From: Acidobacteriaceae bacterium
GTDB lineage: Bacteria; Acidobacteriota; Terriglobia; Terriglobales; Acidobacteriaceae
Length of the DNA stretch: 64,000 bases
NCBI GenBank assembly: GCA_021323655.1
Contig: JAJPKO010000041.1
Coordinates: forward strand, 37,191 to 101,190
Direction: 5' to 3'
In this document: positions 43,329 to 51,583 of the stretch, in pieces
Layout of the letters: every line of letters starts with the position of its first letter
Numbering within the stretch: position 1 is the stretch's first letter
The notes under the pieces: generated by a model
The model's input: only the letters and a program-made list of their open reading frames with translations
The model's database searches: none
What the model was told of the DNA's origin: nothing
Position numbers and translations under genes: made by a program

Positions 43329-45223
43329 GACCAACCTCGCGTTTCTGCTGTTGTTAGTGGTTTTTCTATCTTTTGGTACTCCGTGCGCGCAGCCGAGAGT
43401 AGATGGAGCATTTCGACCGGCGAGTTGTCTTCCGCTGCAAGAAACGCGGCATGAATGGCGATATTGCGGATTACTCCGCCGGAGACGTTCAGTTGAGCAA
43501 GATGATCAAAATTGAGCGTGCCAACCGGCGTTGCGGTGGGAAAGATGCGTTCCCATATTTGCCGTCGCGCTGCTGCATCTGGAAAAGGGAATTGCACGAT
43601 GAAACGAATGCGCCGCAAAAATGCTGGGTCTAACGCATTCTGCATATTCGTGGTAAGAATTGCGATGCCACGATAGGCCTCCATCTGCTGGAGCAGATAG
43701 CTAATCTCAAGGTTTGCATAACGATCGTGGCTGTCGCGCACTTCGCTGCGTTTTCCAAAGAGGGCATCCGCCTCATCGAACAGCAGCACTGCCCCGCTCT
43801 GTTCTGCCGCAGTAAAAATTCGGCGCAGGTTCTTTTCGGTTTCGCCAATGTATTTGCTCACCACTGCGGAAAGATCAATCTGATACAGGTCAAGTGCCAG
43901 TTCTCCGGCAAGGATCTCCGCGGCCATGGTCTTTCCAGTGCCGCTTGCACCTGCAAAGAGCACACTCAGGCCGAGGCCGCGCGCGTGCTTGTCTGCAAAG
44001 CCCCATGCCTCATGTACAACCGCGCGTTGCCGGACGTGTGCTGTAAGCTGATGCAGTGTTTCCATCTGTGAGGGAGGTAGCACCAGATCATCCCACGTGG
44101 CGCGCGGGGGAATGCGCCCGGCAAGCAAATCAAGAGAACGGCGTGCATGTTCACGGCAAATGTGCCATGTCGCATGAGCAGGCTGAGAACCATCCGAATT
44201 GCGCGCCTGCGCCGCGACGCTGCGGATGGAGTCTTCATCGAACTGGAAGTATTCCGCCAGACGATCCAGATGCCCGTTCATTTGTGCCGTAAGGGGACCA
44301 AGCGATTGTGCCCACACTGTCTTGCGCTCTGATGCGTCCAACGGTGCAATGTACACTCGCGGACCCTCAAGATGTTCAGCAGCTGAGCCCTGCGTGGCTT
44401 CTACTGCTACCGGCGTCCGCAGCAGATCAAGAAAAGCTTTCAGGCTGCGAGTGTTTTCAAGCGACTCATTCCTGATATACAGCGCGGCCCCGGTGAGTAC
44501 CGCTTCACGCGTCCACAATCGTGCAAGTGCATCGCAATCTGCTGGCGAAGATGAAAGCACAGCCGCATCGAAAAGATAAGGACGCAGGCCCGCAACATGA
44601 CACATCTCTACGAATGCTGATTGCAGGGTGCTGGCATGGCTGCCGGTCAGCAGCACCGGACGCGGCTGTTCCCAATAGTGTATTGCGTGCTGAATCGCGC
44701 TTTGTTGGCGCAGCCGTTCGTTACCGCTTTGCGGTATCAGATGAAAATACGGCTCCAAACGTTCATCGCTTGTTGGCACATCGATCAGGAACTGCAGAAT
44801 GCGCTCGTCAAGACGCAGTGGGGCTTTGAGCAGAGCGTGGTTGGGTGCGCTCTCAATCAGCTTCCAATAGCGCAGCGGACGCTCGCGGCTGATTGCGCTC
44901 CAATGTGCACCTTCAAGCAATGCGAGCGCCAATCCAAAAGTTGGCCAGGTGGCATGTGGATCATCGTGAAGGGCAGCGCATGCTTTTGCGAAACGACTTT
45001 CGAGGTTCGTGCCTGCGCATAAAATAAGAGTATCCCGCTCAAATGCGGTGAGTTGAAATGCATTCTCCAGACGCTCCAGAGCGAAACATGGCCCTGCACC
45101 CCATCCAGGTGCCTCTGCTCCAGACATAGTGGAGTCATCTATATTGCGCGTGATCGCCTTGTACACCCGATCGAGCGATTCGGCCAGAGAAGCGTACTGC
45201 ACGTCAGGCGCGGTCATCATCAT
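43325..45223 (-). CDS. AAA+ ATPase of the contractile injection system (Afp15-like)
   Basis: A 632-residue ATPase. Seen: an N-terminal helical half without clear family, then an AAA+ module with Walker A GASGTGKT (about residues 423-430), Walker B LLFDEADALFG (about 475-485), a sensor-1 region (AILTTNMQNALD) and arginine finger-like FLRRIRF. Every known eCIS locus carries such an ATPase, whose job in assembly or cargo loading is not settled. It is not ClpV, which has two AAA modules. Three tandem ATGs follow the overlap with the preceding stop (45223, 45220, 45217). Confidence 0.9.
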   Translation of the reverse strand: MMMTAPDVQYASLAESLDRVYKAITRNIDDSTMSGAEAPGWGAGPCFALERLENAFQLTAFERDTLILCAGTNLESRFAKACAALHDDPHATWPTFGLALALLEGAHWSAISRERPLRYWKLIESAPNHALLKAPLRLDERILQFLIDVPTSDERLEPYFHLIPQSGNERLRQQSAIQHAIHYWEQPRPVLLTGSHASTLQSAFVEMCHVAGLRPYLFDAAVLSSSPADCDALARLWTREAVLTGAALYIRNESLENTRSLKAFLDLLRTPVAVEATQGSAAEHLEGPRVYIAPLDASERKTVWAQSLGPLTAQMNGHLDRLAEYFQFDEDSIRSVAAQARNSDGSQPAHATWHICREHARRSLDLLAGRIPPRATWDDLVLPPSQMETLHQLTAHVRQRAVVHEAWGFADKHARGLGLSVLFAGASGTGKTMAAEILAGELALDLYQIDLSAVVSKYIGETEKNLRRIFTAAEQSGAVLLFDEADALFGKRSEVRDSHDRYANLEISYLLQQMEAYRGIAILTTNMQNALDPAFLRRIRFIVQFPFPDAAARRQIWERIFPTATPVGTLNFDHLAQLNVSGGVIRNIAIHAAFLAAEDNSPVEMLHLLSAARTEYQKIEKPLTTAETRGWS

Positions 45224-46467
45224 GGCGTCACCGTGATCTGAGGCAGAAACTGCCCAAAGCTTGCACTGCCTTGCGTCGTGTCGAGAACCAGCCGGCTGTC
45301 TGCTCCATCAATGCTCACGCGCAGCGGGTAATTGCCAGGTGCAAATCCGGAAGGAATCGGGAAGCCGAGCGTGGATGAGCTGGCTGGCCCTGTTGCTGCA
45401 CGGTCATCTATGCGGATGGCAAAATCACCGAGATACAGGATTGCTTTTTGCGTGTTACCTACATCCGGTGTGATCGTCAAGGTCAATGTGGTGCCCGCGG
45501 CTACGTTTGCCGGAGGAGAACTGAGCGTGGGCACAACCTGAAATGCGGCAAGATGGGAGGAGAACCCCTTATGCGGATCGGTGGATACGCCGAAGCTTAC
45601 TCTCCGGAGAATGCGTACCGTGCGTCCGCCGGCTGGAAGCGTGCTCGGAATTTTCACACGAATCAAGTTGGGCTGTATTGTGTCAGGCGTAACCGGACTG
45701 CCCTGATCAAACGCGACAAGCGTGTCACTCAGCGCATCTCCGATGAAGTTGCTTCCTGCAATGGTCAGCATCTCGCCAGGCGCCAGCGCTACGGGCGATA
45801 CGCTGTCAATGACCGGCGGCTGCAAAGGCAGCGCAATCAGAGTGCGCGTCTGCACCGGCAGGTTCGATTTCACAGCCTGCGTCCCCTGAATCAGCACAAC
45901 CGTCACCAGATAGGAAGCCGTGGGGCGGTAATTCGTTTGGAAGGCCATCCACAGGCGGCTGATGTCATCATTTGAAAGCGACTCCGGGGTAATCCGCAGC
46001 GATTCCATTTGATTGGCCAGCGTGCTTTTGGAGAGCAAGTTACTTTCCGGCGTGGCAGTACCCAGGGCGGTGAGTGCGTCCTGCACCGTTTCACGCGACA
46101 CAATGGGCATCTCATGAAATACCTGCATTGCCCAGCCCAGCAGAATCTCTGGGTCGAATTGCGTACTGCCATAGGCCGTCAGCAAATAATGCAGATCGAG
46201 CGCAAGCGGCGGATTGCTAATGCGGCGGCCAGCTGAATCGTATGCGGGAAAATCAAAATTGCGATAGGCCGCATTTGGGCTGGCGTAATACATAAAAAGA
46301 TTCAGCCGTGGATTTTCATTTGCTCCCGTAGGCACAAGATCAGGTGACGTCGCGGTGATGCTCATGGGTGCGCCAAGAAGGGAAGATGGGCCGCTCACGG
46401 TCAATGCTGTTGTCAGCAATGATCGCAACACGACACTGACACCGCCCACTGCCAGATAGTCACTCAC
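45220..46467 (-). CDS. DUF4255 (Pvc16/Afp16-like) tail-terminator protein with IPT/TIG-like domain
   Basis: A 415-residue protein. The N-terminal 185 residues match the Pvc16 N-terminal family (DUF4255): VVLRSLLTTAL, NLFMYYASPNAAYRN, LALDLHYLLTAYG, EILLGWAMQVFHEMP. Afp16/Pvc16 caps the tube and sheath at the far end and sets termination. The C-terminal half holds an IPT/TIG-like Ig domain (VIDSVSPVALAPGEMLTIAGSNF) and a further beta-sandwich. The start is GTG at 46467, overlapping the preceding gene by 8 bases, with GGGAG upstream. Confidence 0.88.
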   Translation of the reverse strand: MSDYLAVGGVSVVLRSLLTTALTVSGPSSLLGAPMSITATSPDLVPTGANENPRLNLFMYYASPNAAYRNFDFPAYDSAGRRISNPPLALDLHYLLTAYGSTQFDPEILLGWAMQVFHEMPIVSRETVQDALTALGTATPESNLLSKSTLANQMESLRITPESLSNDDISRLWMAFQTNYRPTASYLVTVVLIQGTQAVKSNLPVQTRTLIALPLQPPVIDSVSPVALAPGEMLTIAGSNFIGDALSDTLVAFDQGSPVTPDTIQPNLIRVKIPSTLPAGGRTVRILRRVSFGVSTDPHKGFSSHLAAFQVVPTLSSPPANVAAGTTLTLTITPDVGNTQKAILYLGDFAIRIDDRAATGPASSSTLGFPIPSGFAPGNYPLRVSIDGADSRLVLDTTQGSASFGQFLPQITVTP

Positions 46468-47152
46468 GGCCTTGCTCCCGGTGTTTGTTATTCAGGAAAT
46501 CATTGAGTGACAACTGCGGACGAAATGCCGGCTTACGCGATGGTTGTACCGCGTGCGCAGCTCGGAGTTCGATGTGCCCGATAGAGATGTTGATTTCCGG
46601 AGCGGGTGGGACAGGGTTGTCCTGTGGAAGACTTCTTTGTCTGTGCCCGGGACGCACTGGTCGTTCCAGAAGCTGCTGCTGCTTCATTGGCAGAGTTGAA
46701 GATGGTTGCTCAGAAGCCGTCGCCTGGTATGTTGTAGCGGCACGGTTCGCAGTAAGTTCGTGAGCAGGTGGGCTGGAGTGCTCGAATTCATTTACCGTGT
46801 TGGCTGGCGCCGAAACATCTTGCGAATACATTGAGGGAGTTGCTGTGGAATGGCCAGCCGATGATGTATCTGCAGGAACAATAATGGTGCGGGTCATGCC
46901 AGCCTGATGGTGTAATTGTTCTGGAATCGCTGGTCGTGCCAGTTCAACTGGCTGGTTCCCACTCAGATCGTGGGCAGAAGGATTGTGCTGTATATGTACC
47001 TGTGACTGGTACGTACTGATATGCGCATCTTCAGTCACCTGCAAGCCATGAGTTGTAAAGTCTGGGGGCTCGAAGCGCGAGACAGGCACAGGCCTGATCG
47101 AAGGGCCGGCCTTCAGCGTCTTCTCAACCATCCGTTGCAGTAGGTCACTCAT
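46460..47152 (-). CDS. Proline-rich eCIS-associated protein with a conserved C-terminal motif
   Basis: A 230-residue protein. The N-terminal 30 residues are helical (MSDLLQRMVEKTLKAG), the middle 140 residues are low-complexity and Pro/Thr/His/Gln-rich and probably disordered, and the C-terminus has INISIGHIELRAA followed by FRPQLSLNDFLNNK. A motif of this type (IxIGxIEVRA ... LSLDDYL) recurs, as I recall it, in eCIS loci of other phyla, and its function is unknown. Coupled by a 4-base overlap to the gp26-like gene and 8 bases to the DUF4255 gene. Could be a linker or docking protein. Confidence 0.72.
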   Translation of the reverse strand: MSDLLQRMVEKTLKAGPSIRPVPVSRFEPPDFTTHGLQVTEDAHISTYQSQVHIQHNPSAHDLSGNQPVELARPAIPEQLHHQAGMTRTIIVPADTSSAGHSTATPSMYSQDVSAPANTVNEFEHSSPPAHELTANRAATTYQATASEQPSSTLPMKQQQLLERPVRPGHRQRSLPQDNPVPPAPEINISIGHIELRAAHAVQPSRKPAFRPQLSLNDFLNNKHREQGRE

Positions 47153-47820
47153 GCGTCCAGCATCTCCATATAAGCGCTGCGCCGTTGCGCGCTCATCGCT
47201 GCAATCGCACTCTCGCTCCAGCCATAGGCGCTGGCCAGCTCATGTATCTCGACCAGCAGCCGGGAAGCTGCGTGTTTTACCTCTGCCCACAAAAAGTGGG
47301 CCGCATCGAAATCCGCTTGCCCCTGTTGCGAGCAGGTCGGGCATTCGAGCGCAACCAAGGTTTCAGACGAAGCATTCAGAAGCTCAAATTCTTTGCGGAG
47401 GTCCGATACAGAAAGGTGTTGCGTGCTGTTCGGCTTGAGACAACGTGTGAGCAACAGCTTCTCCGCATCCGCACAATCATGCGTTGAAAAAAGTGCCAGA
47501 AGGTCATGACTGTTCACTGGACGCAGGTGAAAAGACGGTGTCACTTCAGAGCGCGAAAGCAATGTGTCTACCGGCAGCGTGAATTCTATTGCGGCCCCAC
47601 AATTTGAACATTCCGTAAACCCTCTGAGCACAGGGCCAAACGTGATTGCGCGAAGTCGCAACAGCAGTGCATTGCGCTCTGCAATTGGAAGTTCGGCGAG
47701 ATGATCGTGACCCTCTTCGGGCAGAGCAATCGACAGCATGATCAAAGCACGTTCCACATCGTGGTTTGCCATGCCCTGGTCCCAGGCCGAAAGCAAAAGT
47801 TCTCCAGTTAACGGGCGCAT
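47149..47820 (-). CDS. T4 gp26-like baseplate protein with a zinc ribbon
   Basis: A 223-residue protein resembling the T4-baseplate family that includes gp26. Seen: LPIAERNALLLRLRAITFGPVLRGFTECSNCGAAIEFTLP, where CSNC and a later CPTC (residues about 80 and 170) make a four-cysteine zinc ribbon, and the C-terminal LVEIHELASAYGWSESAIAAMSAQRRSAYMEML, a helical motif common to these proteins. ATG at 47820 chosen for GAGGA 5 bases upstream; a GTG at 47832 is possible. Likely an assembly factor for hub or baseplate rather than a structural part. Confidence 0.78.
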   Translation of the reverse strand: MRPLTGELLLSAWDQGMANHDVERALIMLSIALPEEGHDHLAELPIAERNALLLRLRAITFGPVLRGFTECSNCGAAIEFTLPVDTLLSRSEVTPSFHLRPVNSHDLLALFSTHDCADAEKLLLTRCLKPNSTQHLSVSDLRKEFELLNASSETLVALECPTCSQQGQADFDAAHFLWAEVKHAASRLLVEIHELASAYGWSESAIAAMSAQRRSAYMEMLDA

Positions 47821-47849
47821 CGTCGTCCTCACTCAGTGTGGAGTGCTGG

Positions 47850-48377
47850 TTATGCCCGCGTGGAAGTGAAGCTGGGTTCCGTCGGCTCGGTCACCGCAGT
47901 ATCGCGTTCCCAGCCTTCGTTCTCCAGCTTGATGTGCTGGATGGCAACGGCGTTTGCGTTGGCATCAAGATCAGGCAATGCCTGATATTCAGATACCCAG
48001 GCGCGATAAATCTTGTAGCTGATCGCTAGTTGTCCAGCCTCGTTGTAGACGTCGAGTATTAGGTCTTTGCGGAAATCTTTCAGCGAGATTTCCGAGCCAA
48101 GCCCCGCGCCGAGCTGCCAGACCTTTGCGGCCCACGCTTCGAAGGCCGGATCATGAGTCACGCCACGTTCCAGCGTGATCGCATCGTATTCCGTGCGTCC
48201 GGGCGATTTACGGCTGGTGCTCGGGTCGCCGCCCTCGCGATGTTTCACGACTTCCGTGGTGCGCTTCAAAGACGAGACTTTGCTGATGCCAGCCACATAT
48301 TGCCCATCCCATTTCACGCGGAACTTGAAGTTTTTGTACGGGTCAAAACGTTGAGCGTTGACGACAAACTCTGCCAT
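47850..48377 (-). CDS. Tail tube protein (gp19-like)
   Basis: A 175-residue tube protein. Seen: YKNFKFRVKWDGQYVAGISKVSSLKRTTEVVKHREGGDPSTSRKSPG, the hallmark of T4-like/eCIS tube proteins, with EYDAITLERGVTHDPAFEAWA and LEVYNEAGQ-like DVYNEAGQLAISYKIYRAWVSEYQALPDLDANANAVAIQHIKLENEGWERD. It polymerises into the inner tube that carries cargo. GGAGG is placed 6 bases before the ATG. Only one tube paralogue is present, where Afp has two. Confidence 0.93.
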   Translation of the reverse strand: MAEFVVNAQRFDPYKNFKFRVKWDGQYVAGISKVSSLKRTTEVVKHREGGDPSTSRKSPGRTEYDAITLERGVTHDPAFEAWAAKVWQLGAGLGSEISLKDFRKDLILDVYNEAGQLAISYKIYRAWVSEYQALPDLDANANAVAIQHIKLENEGWERDTAVTEPTEPSFTSTRA

Positions 48378-48413
48378 GACTTCCTCCTAGTTGCAGAAAG
48401 GCTGCCGGTCCTA

Positions 48414-50609
48414 TTACGACTGCAGTTGCCCAGCGAGCTGCTCAATCTGGATAACGACAAACTCTGCCGGTTTTAGCGGGGCAAACCCAACCAGAATGTT
48501 GACAATGCCCTGGTCTATGTCGGCCTGTGTAGTCGTCTCGCTATCACACTTCACAAAATAGGCCTCGTCCGGGGTCTGTCCCTGGAAGGCACCTTTGCGG
48601 AAATAGTCATGCATGAATGCGCCAACATTCAGGCGGATGGCGGCCCACAATGGTTCATCATTCGGCTCAAAGACTACCCACTTTGTTCCGCGGTAGAGGC
48701 TCTCTTCCAGAAAGAGAGCCATGCGGCGCACGGGAACGTATTTCCATTGGCTGGCCTGTGCATCGGCTCCTACCAGAGTGCGTGCGCCCCACAGAACAGA
48801 GCCGTACACAGGGAAGGTCCGGAAGCAATTCAGTCCAAGCGGGTTGAGCACACCGTTTTCTGGATCAGTGAGCTTATAAACCATGCTTTGCACACCATTC
48901 AGCGTGGCCTCGGTTCCAGCAGGTGCCTTCCATACGCCACGCGTGCCATCAATTCTCGCGTAAACTCCTGCCGCCACTCCTGAAGGAGCAAATGTCCGCA
49001 GCTGATAGTTATTCAGCGGATCAGGAAGCCGCAGCCTCGGAAAGAATGCTGCACCGTTTGCGTCCGATACGGCCAGGTGTGTTGTTTTCCAATCCACTGC
49101 CGACTGAACAGTGTTTACATTGGGCGGAGCATCCACCAGCAGGAAGGCCCTGCGCTGGTCACAGAGAGCGATCGCAGCGGAGTAGATAGCGTTGGGATCA
49201 ATGTTTGGGTCCAGCGAAGAAGGGTCGCCGCCTGCAGCACGGGTCGCGTCAGGAACACTCAGCAGATTGAAGAGATCTACGCGGCTGAGAGCGTAAAGAC
49301 CGGTAAAGCTGAGTTCATCGCCAATGATGTCGCCTGTGTGCGGCAGGTCTGAACCATCGCTGCCTGCAGCGGAGCTTGTCTCGGAACCGAACCCGGAATT
49401 GCCAGTACCCAGGGCATAATGCGCAGCATTGGCCGTTCCTGGAAAGCCGAGGAGCGCTGCGCCGGTGCCGCCCGAGATGGCGACAACTGCATCGGGGGTT
49501 TGCGGTAGCAGGACGCTCAAACGAAGTGCCTGACTCGTGCCGCTCTTCACCACTGTGACCTGCGCTGAAGATCCAAGCATCTGCAGGGCAAGAGCCGCAT
49601 TCAGCTTCTGCTGTATCAATGTGGCGAGGCCAGCCATTGTTTGTGGGATCGTGCTGTTATTGGCCAACACCGTAATGGTGAGCGGAAGCGGCGAAACTGG
49701 CGCTGGTTTCGTCGTTGTCAACGTGAGAGAAAAGTCGGCATTGGCGGTGCTGTTCAGAACCTTCACTGTTGCTGCTGCATCATCCGCTTTGCCATAAGGG
49801 GTGCCCAGCGTAAAAGTGCCTGCGGATGCAGAGATACCTGTTACCTGGTAGGGTGTTCCCGCATCTCCGCTGAAAAGAACATACTGTCCCACGCGCAGCG
49901 ATTGAAGGTTCGCAGCAGCAGAAGCAGTTGCAAGCGTCTGGTTCTGTTTCACGCTTACTGTTCCGGGCAATGCTACCTGTTGGCTGGCTGCTGTGAGGAC
50001 CGTTGGAATGGACAACGCGCTGCCTACAATTCCTGTTACAGCTGGTGGCGTTGTCGGAGCTGGATTGACTACAGATACATTCACAATCTGCGAACCATTG
50101 TCCGGATCGTTGATCACAGCCGGAACAAAATTGCTTTTCGCTGAATTCAGAGAAAGGTTCGGGAAGTATTCCACTGTATCGGTGGTCAGGTCCGTGATGG
50201 TCAGGTTAAAGGTCGTAGCATCGGCGGTCTGATCCACACCTTGATAGTCCACGTCGAGCAAGACCTCATTGTCTGCCCAGGTGCCGCTGCTTAAGGCGGT
50301 AAACGTCATTCCGCCGAAAACAACATTTGCTCCCGTGGCGCCGTGTTTTGGCACGCGTACAACCCACGCCTGTGCTCCGCCATTCTGGAAGAACTGCTGC
50401 ACGGCATAGCTCAGTTCGCTGTCGGCGGCGAGGCCGCCGAAGAGGCGCTCGTAGTCAGAGAAGCTGAATATCTGTTCGGCGCGATTATCAATGCCCCGCG
50501 CCGTATAACCCACAAAGGCAGTGATGGATGTGGCTACTGCAGCGATGGTGTGGACAGGACTTGGCAGCTCCTGAATGTAGACACCGGGGTAGGTATATGT
50601 CGTGGACAT
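48414..50609 (-). CDS. Contractile sheath protein
   Basis: A 731-residue sheath protein, first gene of the operon. The N-terminus (YPGVYIQELPSPVHTIAAVATSITAFVGYTARG, then FSFSDYERLFGGL, YAVQQFFQNGGAQAWVVRV) and the C-terminal domain (VRRMALFLEESLYRGTKWVVFEPNDEPLW, then FAPLKPAEFVVIQIEQ) are canonical. Between about residues 115 and 420 there is a long Thr/Val/Ala-rich insert, making the protein larger than most sheath proteins, which are 350-520 residues. Only one sheath gene is present. GAAAGGC lies before the ATG, with a promoter about 93 bases upstream. Confidence 0.95.
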   Translation of the reverse strand: MSTTYTYPGVYIQELPSPVHTIAAVATSITAFVGYTARGIDNRAEQIFSFSDYERLFGGLAADSELSYAVQQFFQNGGAQAWVVRVPKHGATGANVVFGGMTFTALSSGTWADNEVLLDVDYQGVDQTADATTFNLTITDLTTDTVEYFPNLSLNSAKSNFVPAVINDPDNGSQIVNVSVVNPAPTTPPAVTGIVGSALSIPTVLTAASQQVALPGTVSVKQNQTLATASAAANLQSLRVGQYVLFSGDAGTPYQVTGISASAGTFTLGTPYGKADDAAATVKVLNSTANADFSLTLTTTKPAPVSPLPLTITVLANNSTIPQTMAGLATLIQQKLNAALALQMLGSSAQVTVVKSGTSQALRLSVLLPQTPDAVVAISGGTGAALLGFPGTANAAHYALGTGNSGFGSETSSAAGSDGSDLPHTGDIIGDELSFTGLYALSRVDLFNLLSVPDATRAAGGDPSSLDPNIDPNAIYSAAIALCDQRRAFLLVDAPPNVNTVQSAVDWKTTHLAVSDANGAAFFPRLRLPDPLNNYQLRTFAPSGVAAGVYARIDGTRGVWKAPAGTEATLNGVQSMVYKLTDPENGVLNPLGLNCFRTFPVYGSVLWGARTLVGADAQASQWKYVPVRRMALFLEESLYRGTKWVVFEPNDEPLWAAIRLNVGAFMHDYFRKGAFQGQTPDEAYFVKCDSETTTQADIDQGIVNILVGFAPLKPAEFVVIQIEQLAGQLQS

Positions 50610-50701
50610 AAATACCGGCCTTTCTCACAGTTGTTGGGTTGTGACAGCTTGCCGCAGGGTGAGGAGGGAGCAGAGGACCAAGCCTTTGGCAATGAGCCAG
50701 A

Positions 50702-50730
50702 CTTATAGTCCTCTGCTTTCACTGAGTCAA
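50702..50730 (-). promoter_or_regulatory. Sigma70-like promoter of the eCIS operon
   Basis: On the minus strand, TTGACT (50730-50725), a 17-base spacer, and TATAAG (50707-50702): 5 of 6 bases match consensus in each box. Predicted start near 50695 gives a leader of about 85 bases to the sheath ATG. It is the only strong candidate in the 289-base gap between the RNase H and sheath genes. Confidence 0.7.
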
Positions 50731-50898
50731 GATAAAAATGTGTGAATGGGGACGGAGCATTCGCAAAGCAAGATTCGAAGTGCCGGTCTGCAAGCGAATT
50801 GAGCGTGGGAACAGCCATTCAGGGCTCCGTTATGCCTGAATGGTGGGCCCTTCGAGGATTCGTTTCAGAAATTTCTAAAGATTTTCCGGGATGCTTTG

Positions 50899-51486
50899 TT
50901 AATTTTCCCGCTGCACTTTCACAAACACGCCATCCGGTAGCTCTTCATCCAAAAGATGGATGACCCCGCCCTTTACAAATCCGCGTATCGTTTTTGCTGG
51001 CTGGATCGGCGCGGAGGTACGGCCCATTCCTTTGTCCATGGCAAGGTTCGCCAGCCGGTCAGCGCGGCGGTTTTTCTCGCGCAGCACGTGCTGGATCTGA
51101 AAGCCTTCGAGGCGGCGGATCCGCTGGCGCGCCTTTTCATATAAAGGTCGCAGCTCCGGGCTATTGACCCGATATTGGCCTTTCATTTGTTTCACCAGCA
51201 GTTCAGAGTCAGAGATGACCTTTAAGTGGGTAATTCCGTGCTGCAGGGCATAGTCGAGCGCGGCGAGCAGGCCGGAATATTCGGCAAAATTGTTCGTTTT
51301 CTGGCCCAGAAACTCGCTTAACTCCGCGATTTTCTCTCCTTTTTCGTCTTCTATGTGGACACCGTATCCTGCCGGCCCGGGGTTTCCGCGTGACCCGCCA
51401 TCGCAATATGCCACCACCCAAGTTGATTCTTCTTTTTTTTGGGGGGGTTGAGGTCCCCAAAGGCCGCTATCCTGCTCACTACTCAT
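50899..51486 (-). CDS. rnhA: Ribonuclease HI with a short C-terminal extension
   Basis: Cleaves RNA in RNA:DNA hybrids. 195 residues, longer than the usual 150. Catalytic carboxylates are all present: Asp29 (YCDGGSRGNPG), Glu69 (NNFAEYSGL), Asp93 (VISDSELLV) and Asp143 (RADRLANLA). After the RNase H fold (about residues 22-155) come a linker and a 30-residue tail (TIRGFVKGGVIHLLDEELPDG) with a beta-strand pattern. The tail looks like a small DUF104/AF2212-like beta module, but this match is weak. Divergent from the sigma factor gene; just upstream of the eCIS promoter on the same strand. Confidence 0.9.
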   Translation of the reverse strand: MSSEQDSGLWGPQPPQKKEESTWVVAYCDGGSRGNPGPAGYGVHIEDEKGEKIAELSEFLGQKTNNFAEYSGLLAALDYALQHGITHLKVISDSELLVKQMKGQYRVNSPELRPLYEKARQRIRRLEGFQIQHVLREKNRRADRLANLAMDKGMGRTSAPIQPAKTIRGFVKGGVIHLLDEELPDGVFVKVQREN

Positions 51487-51583
51487 AGAAAGAGTGTAAA
51501 CAACTCACAGATTCCGCTCACCTTTCCTCACCTGAATCGTCTTTTATAGCGCATTTGCATTTGCTTTTTTCTGGAGTAGAAGC

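Noticed and set aside
27159..50609. The tail-like genes as a prophage
   Set aside because: No capsid, portal, terminase, integrase, lysis or phage-type replication gene is present; DUF4157, DUF4255 and an AAA+ ATPase mark an injection system.
27159..50609. The operon as a type VI secretion system
   Set aside because: No TssJ, TssL, TssM membrane complex, no Hcp-type tube by motif and no two-module ClpV. The hub and spike are split rather than VgrG.
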